Positions 7,277 to 12,812 of a stretch of DNA of 12,812 bases are shown here, one piece after another (position 1 is the stretch's first letter; each line of letters opens with the position of its first letter). Source of the stretch: an uncultured Candidatus Melainabacteria bacterium (GTDB lineage: Bacteria > Cyanobacteriota > Vampirovibrionia > Gastranaerophilales > Gastranaerophilaceae); NCBI GenBank assembly GCA_934693215.1, contig CAKUVB010000034.1, positions 1 through 12,812 of the forward strand. The letters are read 5' to 3'. The position numbers were made by a program, and so were the translations under genes. The notes under the pieces were generated by a model. That model did not search any database. It had not been told where the DNA came from and saw only the letters and a program-made list of their open reading frames with translations.

Positions 7277-7306
7277 TGACAGATTCCGTATCGAGTACGG
7301 AATGAC
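7277..7306 (-). repeat. Palindrome element E5 (stem A), intact
   Basis: Identical in its 30 nt to the element at 6673-6702. It lies 7 bases after the nuclease stop codon, so the nuclease gene is bracketed by palindromes with inverted ends. Confidence 0.85.
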
Positions 7307-7356
7307 GTATGTCAATCTGTCGTTACGAACGATAGCGAAAAATGACAACAGATGAC
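7307..7356. mobile_element. 45-nt hairpin insert with ATGAC repeated on both sides
   Basis: In the two upstream units the palindrome end is followed directly by its spacer (GGAATGACTGAATGATA). Here 50 nt intervene: a 45-nt piece and a second ATGAC (7352-7356), with the first ATGAC at 7302-7306. The insert contains the hairpin TCGTT-ACG-AACGA and outer TGTCA and TGACA arms. This looks like insertion with a 5-bp target duplication, although ATGAC is also a normal palindrome end, so tandem joining of two elements is an alternative. Confidence 0.5.
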
Positions 7357-7408
7357 TGAATGATAATCGTGTCTTTACATTGCATATACTGTAATAACAA
7401 TGTTTTGT

Positions 7409-7927
7409 TTATGGCTTGATTTGTTTGCAAACCGCATTGAATTTGTCAAGCAAGTTTCCTGTTAACAAGCGATGGCGATTAAAGAATTTTCTATAATTAA
7501 TACTATCTGTCGTATACTGGATTCGTTCATGATATTTTGTAGGGTTTTTTATTTTGCGAGCATCTTTTATGATTTCATCATACTCATCAATTGGAATATT
7601 CGTAAACACAAGCTTCTTATGTGGTGTACCTTCTTCCATTTTTCCTTTTGCAGCCAAAGAGTTGAATTCTTTTATTTTTAAAGAATCATTTACAGCGTTT
7701 GTTTGGTTAAATATATCTCGATATGCTACAGAATCAAGCTTTGATTGAGTATTAGCCCAACTATATACCGAATAAGGACGTTTTAAAGGTTTTATAACCT
7801 CATTAAGTTCTGTTTGAGGTCTGTTTTGCAGGTATTTTCCCGCATTTTTTCTAGAAGAACCTTCATCACAACTTGTCAATGTAGTGCCCATTGCAATAGC
7901 CAATGTTCCAACAATTTGTTTAAGCAT
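7409..7927 (-). CDS. Putative lipoprotein of unknown function
   Basis: I do not recognise the family. The chosen ATG (7925-7927) gives 172 residues and follows a good ribosome binding site (GGGAAGGA, about 10 nt upstream). A TTG start at 7963 would add 12 residues before the signal peptide and is less likely. The N-terminus is a short lipoprotein signal: M-L-K, a hydrophobic stretch to residue 17, then lipobox L-T-S-C with Cys20 as the lipidated residue. Asp follows Cys20, which in E. coli favours inner-membrane retention; whether that holds here is unknown. The mature part is polar and contains three related motifs: DSVAYRDIFN (65-74), NDSLKIKEFN (80-89) and DSINYRKFFN (141-150). It converges with the nuclease gene. 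Confidence 0.75.
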   Translation of the reverse strand: MLKQIVGTLAIAMGTTLTSCDEGSSRKNAGKYLQNRPQTELNEVIKPLKRPYSVYSWANTQSKLDSVAYRDIFNQTNAVNDSLKIKEFNSLAAKGKMEEGTPHKKLVFTNIPIDEYDEIIKDARKIKNPTKYHERIQYTTDSINYRKFFNRHRLLTGNLLDKFNAVCKQIKP

Positions 7928-7949
7928 AAAACACGATTCCTTCCCTAAA

Positions 7950-7979
7950 AATATAATATACAAAACTTAGGTATAACAA
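7950..7979 (-). promoter_or_regulatory. Possible promoter of the lipoprotein gene
   Basis: On the - strand TTGTTA (7979-7974) and TATATT (7955-7950) are separated by 18 nt. Transcription would start about 16 nt before the ATG, just ahead of the ribosome binding site. The match is moderate and the region is AT-rich. Confidence 0.35.
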
Positions 7980-8034
7980 AAGCGAAACGTAATTAAATTT
8001 TACATTCCGCCTTCATCATAAAATATTTATGTTT

Positions 8035-8436
8035 TTATTTTTGGGTTGCTACCATTGCTGATTTTAATCTTGCTAATGCTCTTGATAATGCAGCCTCAGC
8101 TCTTTTTACATCAACATTTGCATTCTTTTCTGCAAGTCTTGCTTCTGCACGTTCTTTAGCAGCTTTTGCTCTAGTGATATCAATATCAGAACCGTCTTCT
8201 GCAGTATCTGTCAAAATCGTAGCTTCATCATTTTTGAACTGGAATATTCCACCCATTGTTGTAAAGAATTTGCAAATATCATTCTGCACAACTTTCGTAA
8301 CTCCAATATCAAGTGCTGATACGATAGGAATATGTCCTTTTAAAATTCCGAATTCTCCGTCAACACCTTTTGTATAGATTTCGTTGACATCTTCATCAAA
8401 AACAATTCTGTCATGAGTTATTATTTTTAAATGCAT
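8035..8436 (-). CDS. atpC: F1-ATP synthase epsilon subunit
   Basis: This subunit belongs to the central stalk of F1Fo-ATP synthase, couples rotation to catalysis, and can inhibit ATP hydrolysis. The 133 residues show the usual N-terminal beta-sandwich (about 1-84, with the typical DGEFGILKGHIP segment at 26-37) and a C-terminal helical hairpin rich in Ala, Arg and Glu (about 88-126). The length is normal. The start ATG (8434-8436) follows GAGGAT about 8 nt upstream, and this binding site overlaps the atpD stop codon. The gap to atpD is only 11 nt, so the two genes are co-transcribed and probably translationally coupled. In cyanobacteria the homologous gene is called atpE. Downstream there is only a weak AT-rich hairpin (CATAAA-TAT-TTTATG), not a clear terminator. 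Confidence 0.96.
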   Translation of the reverse strand: MHLKIITHDRIVFDEDVNEIYTKGVDGEFGILKGHIPIVSALDIGVTKVVQNDICKFFTTMGGIFQFKNDEATILTDTAEDGSDIDITRAKAAKERAEARLAEKNANVDVKRAEAALSRALARLKSAMVATQK

Positions 8437-8447
8437 GATATTATCCT

Positions 8448-9866
8448 CTATACTAATGTTTTAGCTTTTTCAACAGCTTCTTCAATTGTACCAACCATAT
8501 AAAATGCTTGTTCCGGAAGATCATCATGTTTACCATCAATAATTTCTTGGAAACCTCTTATGGTGTCTTCAAGTTTTACATATTTACCGGAAATACCTGA
8601 GAATTGTTCAGCAACAAAGAATGGTTGTGACAAGAATTTTTGGATTTTTCTTGCTCTGTTTACGGTTTCTTTATCTTCTTCTGACAATTCGTCCATACCC
8701 AAAATTGCAATAATATCTTGAAGTTCTTTGTATTTTTGAAGAATTTCAAGTACACGTCTTGTCGTATTGTAATGTTCTTCTCCAATGATATTTGGGTCTA
8801 AAACTCTAGAGTTTGAAGCCAAAGGATCTACTGCCGGATAAATACCTAGTGATGCAATTTGTCTTGATAATACAGTTGATGCATCAAGGTGTGAGAATGT
8901 TGTAGCAGGAGCAGGGTCAGTCAAGTCATCTGCCGGTACATAAATAGCTTGAACCGATGTAATAGAACCATCTTTTGTTGAGGTGATTCTTTCTTGAAGT
9001 TCTCCCATTTCTGTTGCTAATGTAGGTTGATAACCAACCGCAGATGGCATACGACCTAATAGTGCAGAAACTTCTGAACCGGCTTGAGTAAATCTAAAGA
9101 TATTATCAATAAACAATAATACGTCTTGTTTTGAGTAATCTCTAAAATATTCTGCAGCAGTTAGAGCAGAAAGTCCAACTCTCATTCTTGCTCCAGGAGG
9201 CTCGTTCATTTGACCATATATCAAACCTACTTTGTCAAGAACTCCGCTTTCTTTAAATTCGTTCCAAAGGTCGTTACCTTCTCTTGTTCTTTCGCCAACA
9301 CCACCAAAAACAGACACACCATTATGTGCCATTGCGATATTGTGGATTAATTCTTGGATTAATACTGTTTTTCCTACACCGGCACCACCAAACAACCCAA
9401 CTTTACCACCCTTTTGATAAGGTTGTAAAAGGTCGATAGCTTTGATACCGGTTTCTAAAATCTCAATCTCAGTATTTTGTTCTGTCAAAGATGGGGATTC
9501 TCTGTGTATTGGAAGATAGTTCTCTGTTTCGATAGGTCCTGCATTGTCAACAGGTTCACCTATAACATTTAAAATTCTTCCCAAAATAGGTTTTCCTACA
9601 GGTATTGTAATAGGGTTTCCTGTATTTATAACTTTCATTCCTCTTTTTAAGCCGTCTGTAGTTGACATAGCTACAGTTCTGACTTTGTTTGCACCTAACA
9701 TTTGCTGAACTTCAACAACAAGTTTTGTGCCGTCTTCATAAAATATTTCTAACGCATTGTAAATTTCCGGTAAATTCCCATGTGGAAATTCTACGTCCAC
9801 AACAGGTCCAATAACTTGAGTAATTAAACCTTCATTCAATGCAAGATTTTGTTCTAAAGTAGTCAT
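8448..9866 (-). CDS. atpD: F1-ATP synthase beta subunit
   Basis: Catalytic subunit of F1Fo-ATP synthase, which makes ATP from ADP and phosphate at the inner face of the membrane. In the 472-residue form, the Walker A loop GGAGVGKT is at 160-167, the catalytic Glu at 192 in GGVGERTREGND, Walker B VLLFIDN at 249-255, the signature PSAVGYQPTLATEMG at 274-288, and DELSEED at 392-398. All key residues are intact. I chose the ATG at 9864-9866 because AGAGG lies 7 nt upstream. The longer form from 9896 would begin inside the predicted promoter and lacks a binding site. Only atpC follows; no other subunit genes are present. This split matches the cyanobacterial beta-epsilon operon. Confidence 0.98.
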   Translation of the reverse strand: MTTLEQNLALNEGLITQVIGPVVDVEFPHGNLPEIYNALEIFYEDGTKLVVEVQQMLGANKVRTVAMSTTDGLKRGMKVINTGNPITIPVGKPILGRILNVIGEPVDNAGPIETENYLPIHRESPSLTEQNTEIEILETGIKAIDLLQPYQKGGKVGLFGGAGVGKTVLIQELIHNIAMAHNGVSVFGGVGERTREGNDLWNEFKESGVLDKVGLIYGQMNEPPGARMRVGLSALTAAEYFRDYSKQDVLLFIDNIFRFTQAGSEVSALLGRMPSAVGYQPTLATEMGELQERITSTKDGSITSVQAIYVPADDLTDPAPATTFSHLDASTVLSRQIASLGIYPAVDPLASNSRVLDPNIIGEEHYNTTRRVLEILQKYKELQDIIAILGMDELSEEDKETVNRARKIQKFLSQPFFVAEQFSGISGKYVKLEDTIRGFQEIIDGKHDDLPEQAFYMVGTIEEAVEKAKTLV

Positions 9867-9896
9867 TACTATACCTCTCATCTTATTAACATACAT

Positions 9897-9925
9897 ATTG
9901 TATGATTAAAATAGATTTTTATCAA
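9897..9925 (-). promoter_or_regulatory. Sigma-A-type promoter of atpD-atpC
   Basis: On the - strand TTGATA (9925-9920) and TACAAT (9902-9897) each match consensus at five of six bases, with the ideal 17-nt spacer. Transcription should start near 9890, giving a leader of about 24 nt that contains the AGAGG binding site. This lets the ATP synthase genes be expressed apart from the upstream sigma/anti-sigma genes. Confidence 0.6.
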
Positions 9926-9953
9926 TATATTATAAGGCTGAGATTTATTTGTT

Positions 9954-10481
9954 TTAAATTGAATAAAATAACATTACAACCCAAATTATACTCAAGATTA
10001 TAAAAGATATTAATGTATATACAATATCTCTGTTTTTGGTTTTTATTCGCTGATTATAAACTGATTTGATAATTTTGTTTGAAAAATCTTCTTGAGGTTT
10101 AGTTTTTTCAAAAGAATTTTTTAACAACTCTTTCAAAGAATATATATTTTCTAATTGTTTCCGAACTTTCGGCTTTGTTATTATTATTTTTTTTAGTTTT
10201 AGGTTTTCATTTATGTCCAATTCATTATCTGCATATGCAGAGATATAATTATTTATTGCTGTTTTTTCTGAATGGTTATCATTATAAGATGTGTTTTTGT
10301 TTGACAAAATATTATAAGAAGTTCTAAGTTCTTCTATAATTTTTTTGAAGGTATTATATTTTTCCCTGCATTCCGTACAAATTAACAAATGGTTTTCAAA
10401 AGCTTTAGTTAGATTTGGTTTAAGTTCGTTGTTTATATAAAAATGCATGAGAGCTTCAAATTGACTACATGATATATTCAT
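9954..10481 (-). CDS. Membrane-anchored zinc-finger anti-sigma factor
   Basis: It probably binds and restrains the sigma factor encoded immediately upstream. The N-terminal ZAS domain (about 1-50) has Cys5 and the H-x3-C-x2-C signature (His31, Cys35, Cys38 in HLLICTEC). Residues 80-115 look like a second ZAS-type fold (YISAYADNELDINEN) without the metal ligands. One transmembrane helix lies at about 153-173, leaving only a couple of residues beyond it, so there is no external sensor domain. I chose the ATG at 10479-10481 because AGGAG lies just upstream (4 nt). An ATG at 10494-10496, overlapping the sigma stop as TAATG and adding five residues, is the alternative. Signal input, if any, must come through another protein, the membrane or the zinc site. 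Confidence 0.85.
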   Translation of the reverse strand: MNISCSQFEALMHFYINNELKPNLTKAFENHLLICTECREKYNTFKKIIEELRTSYNILSNKNTSYNDNHSEKTAINNYISAYADNELDINENLKLKKIIITKPKVRKQLENIYSLKELLKNSFEKTKPQEDFSNKIIKSVYNQRIKTKNRDIVYTLISFIILSIIWVVMLFYSI

Positions 10482-10495
10482 TTTTCTCCTACCCA

Positions 10496-11065
10496 TTATA
10501 AATAACTTGCTAATTCAACTTGCAATTTTTCTCTTGCTCTTGATATTCTAGATTTAACTGTTCCTAAATTGGTATTGGTTAGTTTTGCTATTTCGTCATA
10601 AGACAATCCTTCTAGTTCTCTTAAAACTATCGCTATTCTTGAATTTAAAGGTAAATTAATAATACAAGTCTTGATTTTACATTCAAGTTCTTTGCATTGA
10701 CAATTTTCTAAAGGTTTTCTTTTGGTATCTTCTATCAAATTAAATTTTTCAGAATCTATTTTTACAAGATTCTCAATTTTTTTTGATTTTCTTATAGAAT
10801 CATAGAATACATTGATAGCTATTCTGTTTCTCCAGTTCTTAAATTGGTTGATGTTTTTTAAGCTCTTTATATTTTTTATAATCTTGATAAGTGTTTCTTG
10901 TGTTAAATCAGATATTGAATCTGTTGGTGGACACAAGTGACAGAAAAATGTATAGATATCTTTTTGAATTCGTTTTATAAATTCTGCCGTAGCTTTTATA
11001 TCTGAATTCTGTACGTACAAAATTAGAGTGTTAAAATCGCATTTTTTATAATTATGTTTATCCAT
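10496..11065 (-). CDS. ECF-family RNA polymerase sigma factor
   Basis: It directs RNA polymerase to a specific set of promoters. The 189-residue size and the presence of only regions 2 and 4 fit the ECF (RpoE-like) group. Region 2 covers about 24-94 (DLTQETLIKIIKNI at 53-66, then NQFKNWRNRIAINVFYDSIR). Region 4 covers about 127-182 (LPLNSRIAIVLRELEGLSYDEIA, helix-turn-helix to about 178 with GTVKSRISRAREKL). The ATG (11063-11065) follows AAGGTGG by about 4-5 nt. The stop codon touches the next gene, an anti-sigma factor, the standard arrangement for a regulated ECF pair. Unusually it has seven cysteines, four of them in the linker (122, 124, 129, 134) and a C-x2-C at 42-45. Targets cannot be read from this window. 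Confidence 0.95.
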   Translation of the reverse strand: MDKHNYKKCDFNTLILYVQNSDIKATAEFIKRIQKDIYTFFCHLCPPTDSISDLTQETLIKIIKNIKSLKNINQFKNWRNRIAINVFYDSIRKSKKIENLVKIDSEKFNLIEDTKRKPLENCQCKELECKIKTCIINLPLNSRIAIVLRELEGLSYDEIAKLTNTNLGTVKSRISRAREKLQVELASYL

Positions 11066-11074
11066 TTTTCCACC

Positions 11075-11104
11075 TTAATCTAAGAATAAGAATTTTTAGA
11101 TTAA
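11075..11104. promoter_or_regulatory. Inverted repeat upstream of the sigma gene
   Basis: TTAATCTAA (11075-11083) and TTAGATTAA (11096-11104) are exact inverted 9-bp arms separated by 12 nt. It ends next to the sigma gene's ribosome binding site (AAGGTGG, about 11070-11076) and overlaps it slightly. It could be an operator or a 5'-leader hairpin that masks translation. AT-rich sequence makes chance a real possibility. Confidence 0.35.
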
Positions 11105-11121
11105 GTTTAAACAGACTTTAT

Positions 11122-11129
11122 ATTATAAT
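11122..11129. promoter_or_regulatory. Overlapping divergent -10 boxes between sigma and ThiE-like genes
   Basis: The palindrome ATTATAAT gives TATAAT on the + strand (11124-11129) and TATAAT on the - strand (11127-11122). A second + TATAAT lies at 11138-11143. No good -35 hexamer is seen for any of them. This is the only intergenic stretch from which both divergent genes can start, so one or more boxes are probably real. Confidence 0.35.
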
Positions 11130-11170
11130 CAGTTGAGTATAATTAAAGATTTAAAATTTGGATATTGATT

Positions 11171-11653
11171 ATGAATGATGATTTTATAAGAAAATGTAAG
11201 AATATAAAACTTTCAAAACAAATTTATTTAAAAGTGTTGTTACAAGAAAATAGGGATTGTTTAGATAAAATAGCAGAAGAATTATTTACTAAAGTCGGCA
11301 TAATAGAACTAAACGGAGAAAATATTTCTCCGAAAAGTTTTTTAGAAATCGCTCAAAAAACAAAGCAACTTTGTGCTCAATTTGATAAAACTCTCATTAT
11401 TAAAGACAGGCTTGATATCACTGCAATTGTTGAGGCTGATGGGATATTTTTAACATCAGTAGATATTCCTCAAAACTATGTGTATGAATTTTTGTCAAAA
11501 CAAACCATAATCGGTACCGATGATATAAATAATCTAAATGCCGACTATTATTTGATTAATAGCAATACAAAACAAAAAAACACCAAGTCTTGTTTTATAA
11601 AATTTAATGTTTGTGATAATTTTGAATACTACACACTAATAAATTCTAATTAA
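11171..11653 (+). CDS. Degenerate, short thiamine-phosphate-synthase-like (ThiE/TenI) protein
   Basis: The best match from memory is the ThiE/TenI TIM-barrel family. Residues 55-92 (SPKSFLEIAQKTKQLC, then TLIIKDRLDITAIVEADGIFL) follow the family line S-x-x-x-F-x-x-x-A-x-x-x-x-x-x-C, L-I-I-N-D-R-x-D-I-A, A-D-G-V-H-L, and IIGTDD (113-118) fits the following IIG-S strand. Residues needed for ThiE activity look lost: QLR-x-K is IELNGEN, the Asn of INDR is Lys, and VHLGQ is IFLTS. At 160 residues against the usual 200 or more, the last barrel strands are missing or unrecognisable. It is probably not an active thiamine-phosphate synthase. The start ATG (11171-11173) has only a weak TGGA upstream; TTG at 11165 is the alternative. 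It is divergent from the sigma gene. Confidence 0.65.
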   Translation: MNDDFIRKCKNIKLSKQIYLKVLLQENRDCLDKIAEELFTKVGIIELNGENISPKSFLEIAQKTKQLCAQFDKTLIIKDRLDITAIVEADGIFLTSVDIPQNYVYEFLSKQTIIGTDDINNLNADYYLINSNTKQKNTKSCFIKFNVCDNFEYYTLINSN

Positions 11654-11686
11654 ATCTACTACAATATTTAAAAATATCCCCTCAAA

Positions 11687-11709
11687 CAATAGAGCTATTA
11701 GCTCTATTG
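11687..11709. terminator. Hairpin between convergent genes, weak terminator
   Basis: A perfect 10-bp stem, CAATAGAGCT with AGCTCTATTG, and a 3-nt loop lies between the ends of the ThiE-like gene (+) and the small-protein gene (-). No T-run follows on the + strand. On the - strand a TTTG comes directly and TATTTTTA a few bases later. It may end transcription from both sides, weakly. Confidence 0.5.
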
Positions 11710-11729
11710 CTCAAACAACTTTGGCTTGA

Positions 11730-11882
11730 TTACATAAGTCCTAAAACTTTTTTGTACCAAGAGAATGATTCTAATTCAGAACCGTTGAATGTTGTTTTAA
11801 CACATTGTTTTTTTAGATAGTTTTCAAATTCATCATTAAAGCCGCTTTTAGCTTTTTTCATTTCTGTAAGAGCTGTTGCCAT
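11730..11882 (-). CDS. Small uncharacterised protein, 50 residues
   Basis: I do not recognise this family. The ORF begins MATALTEMKKAKSG and ends SWYKKVLGLM, with one Cys (residue 27) and no membrane segment or signal peptide. It looks soluble and partly helical. Two things support it as a real gene despite its size. A very strong ribosome binding site (AAGGAGAAGG) lies a few bases before the ATG at 11880-11882, and a near-consensus promoter lies further upstream at 11974-12002. A hairpin follows its stop. The leader of about 85 nt is long enough to hold regulation, although I see no known riboswitch. It is divergent from aspS. Confidence 0.75.
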   Translation of the reverse strand: MATALTEMKKAKSGFNDEFENYLKKQCVKTTFNGSELESFSWYKKVLGLM

Positions 11883-11973
11883 TTTCCTTCTCCTTATAGT
11901 TTAAAGAGTAACACATATAGATATAATAAATATATTTTGTTAAGCACACCTAATAATTGAATTCTATGTCTTA

Positions 11974-12002
11974 ATGATAATCTTTTGAGTGATTTTTGTC
12001 AA
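11974..12002 (-). promoter_or_regulatory. Near-consensus sigma-A promoter of the small-protein gene
   Basis: On the - strand a perfect TTGACA (12002-11997) is followed by a 17-nt spacer and TATCAT (11979-11974, five of six). The predicted start is near 11967, about 85 nt before the ATG of the 50-residue gene. Confidence 0.65.
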
Positions 12003-12105
12003 TTGTTTGTGTTAGTATGTGTATTTATATTGCAATATTGTTACATTTTCACTTCACAATTGAATGTGTTTTTGATACTATTTTATAGCAGTAATAAAGT
12101 GTGAA

Positions 12106-12122
12106 AGGGAGATGATATTTTG
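12106..12122 (+). promoter_or_regulatory. Ribosome binding site and TTG start of aspS
   Basis: AGGGAG (12106-12111) lies 8 nt before TTG (12120-12122). The family N-terminus (KTLLKSNNCGELS) begins directly after this TTG. No in-frame ATG exists nearby, which decides the start. In the leader TTGTTT, 17 nt, TATATT (about 12004-12032) is a possible but unproven promoter. Confidence 0.75.
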
Positions 12123-12812
12123 AAAACTTTATTGAAATCAAATAATTGTGGTGAATTATCAGCAAAAAATATAGGAGAAGAAGTTACTTTATCAGGTTGG
12201 GTTGCTTGTGTTCGAGATCTTGGCGGTATTATATTTTTAGAATTAAGAGATCGCTCAGGTTTCTTCCAATTAGTTGCAGACCCTCAAATTAATCCTGATA
12301 TCCATGCAGTATTCTCAAAATTAAAATCAGAATCAGTTATTACAGTAAAAGGTAAAGTTACAAAACGTCCACCTGAAACATATAATGATAAATTGGCAAC
12401 TGGTGAAGTTGAAGTTTATCCTACTTATGCAAATGTTTTGTCGGAAGCTGCAACATTACCATTTGTATTAGATGATGAAAATGTATCGGAAGATGTTCGT
12501 CTAAAATACAGATACTTAGATTTAAGACGCGAATTTATGCTTCATAATTTAACTTTGCGTCACAAAGTTGTTACAGCTATGAGAAATTATTTGAACAATC
12601 AAGAGTTCTTGGAAGTTGAAACACCTATTTTGAGTAAGACAACTCCGGAAGGTGCAAGAGATTATCTTGTTCCATCACGTGTACAAGAAGGTAAATTCTA
12701 TGCGTTACCTCAATCTCCGCAAATTTTCAAACAATTGTTGATGGTTGGCGGTATTGAAAGATATTATCAAATTGCAAAATGTTTCCGAGATGAGGATTTA
12801 CGTGCTGACAGA
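12120..12812 (+). CDS. aspS: Aspartyl-tRNA synthetase, N-terminal part (3' end outside the window)
   Basis: It charges tRNA-Asp with aspartate in the cytoplasm (class IIb synthetase). The 231 codons seen run to the exact window edge with no stop; the bacterial enzyme is usually about 590 residues. The N-terminal OB-fold anticodon-binding domain (about 1-105) contains GWVACVRDLGGIIFLELRDR. The catalytic domain begins with motif 1 (LRHKVVTAMRNYLNNQEFLEVETPIL), then EGARDYLVPSR, the active-site YALPQSPQIFKQLLM, and motif 2 FRDEDLRADR at the end. Leu in VRDLGG, where non-discriminating enzymes usually carry His, suggests a form specific for tRNA-Asp; this is inference from recalled family comparisons. 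The start codon is TTG with a good ribosome binding site. Confidence 0.96.
   Translation, partial: MKTLLKSNNCGELSAKNIGEEVTLSGWVACVRDLGGIIFLELRDRSGFFQLVADPQINPDIHAVFSKLKSESVITVKGKVTKRPPETYNDKLATGEVEVYPTYANVLSEAATLPFVLDDENVSEDVRLKYRYLDLRREFMLHNLTLRHKVVTAMRNYLNNQEFLEVETPILSKTTPEGARDYLVPSRVQEGKFYALPQSPQIFKQLLMVGGIERYYQIAKCFRDEDLRADR

Noticed and set aside
9864..9896. Longer atpD start adding ten residues
   Set aside because: It lacks a ribosome binding site and would lie at the predicted transcription start; the start at 9866 has AGAGG at proper spacing and fits the family N-terminus.
11883..12119. T-box or other riboswitch in the aspS leader
   Set aside because: No T-box motif, specifier hairpin or terminator/antiterminator pair can be seen; only short AT-rich inverted matches occur.

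Overview
The window comes from an AT-rich bacterial chromosome. The best guess is a gut relative of cyanobacteria (Melainabacteria / Gastranaerophilales). The main clue is that the ATP synthase beta and epsilon genes form a stand-alone pair, as in the cyanobacterial atpB-atpE operon, with no other ATP synthase genes beside them. Low GC content agrees with this but proves nothing, and the lineage is an inference.

Region 1 (2-6661, + strand) is one uninterrupted reading frame, open at the left edge. It encodes at least 2219 residues of a giant mosaic protein: blocks of 26-residue YD/MORN-like repeats, five related helical hairpins, Pro/Thr/Glu linkers, one late transmembrane segment, two beta-rich repeats, Gly/Ser/Thr tandem repeats and a basic helical C-terminus. 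It also carries in-frame copies of a bacterial interspersed DNA repeat that reads as HSERSEES.

Region 2 (6662-7408) is the most unusual part. It is a nest of 30-nt palindromes in head-opposed pairs surrounding a small, catalytically intact GIY-YIG nuclease gene. The palindromes share ends and loop but have two different, base-compensated stems. One copy is split by a 102-nt multi-hairpin insert. Another is followed by a 45-nt hairpin flanked by ATGAC direct repeats. The layout recalls a REPIN/RAYT unit in which a GIY-YIG nuclease takes the place of the usual REP transposase.

Region 3 (7409-11065, - strand) reads right to left as ECF sigma factor, overlapping membrane-anchored zinc-finger anti-sigma factor, atpD and atpC with their own good promoter, then a putative lipoprotein that probably has its own promoter. 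The sigma/anti-sigma pair is a self-contained regulatory unit. Read-through into atpD is possible because no terminator separates them.

Region 4 (11066-12812) holds a divergent, degenerate and short ThiE/TenI-like gene (+), a 50-residue small-protein gene (-) with a near-consensus promoter, and the first 231 codons of aspS (+), starting at TTG and running off the right edge at motif 2.
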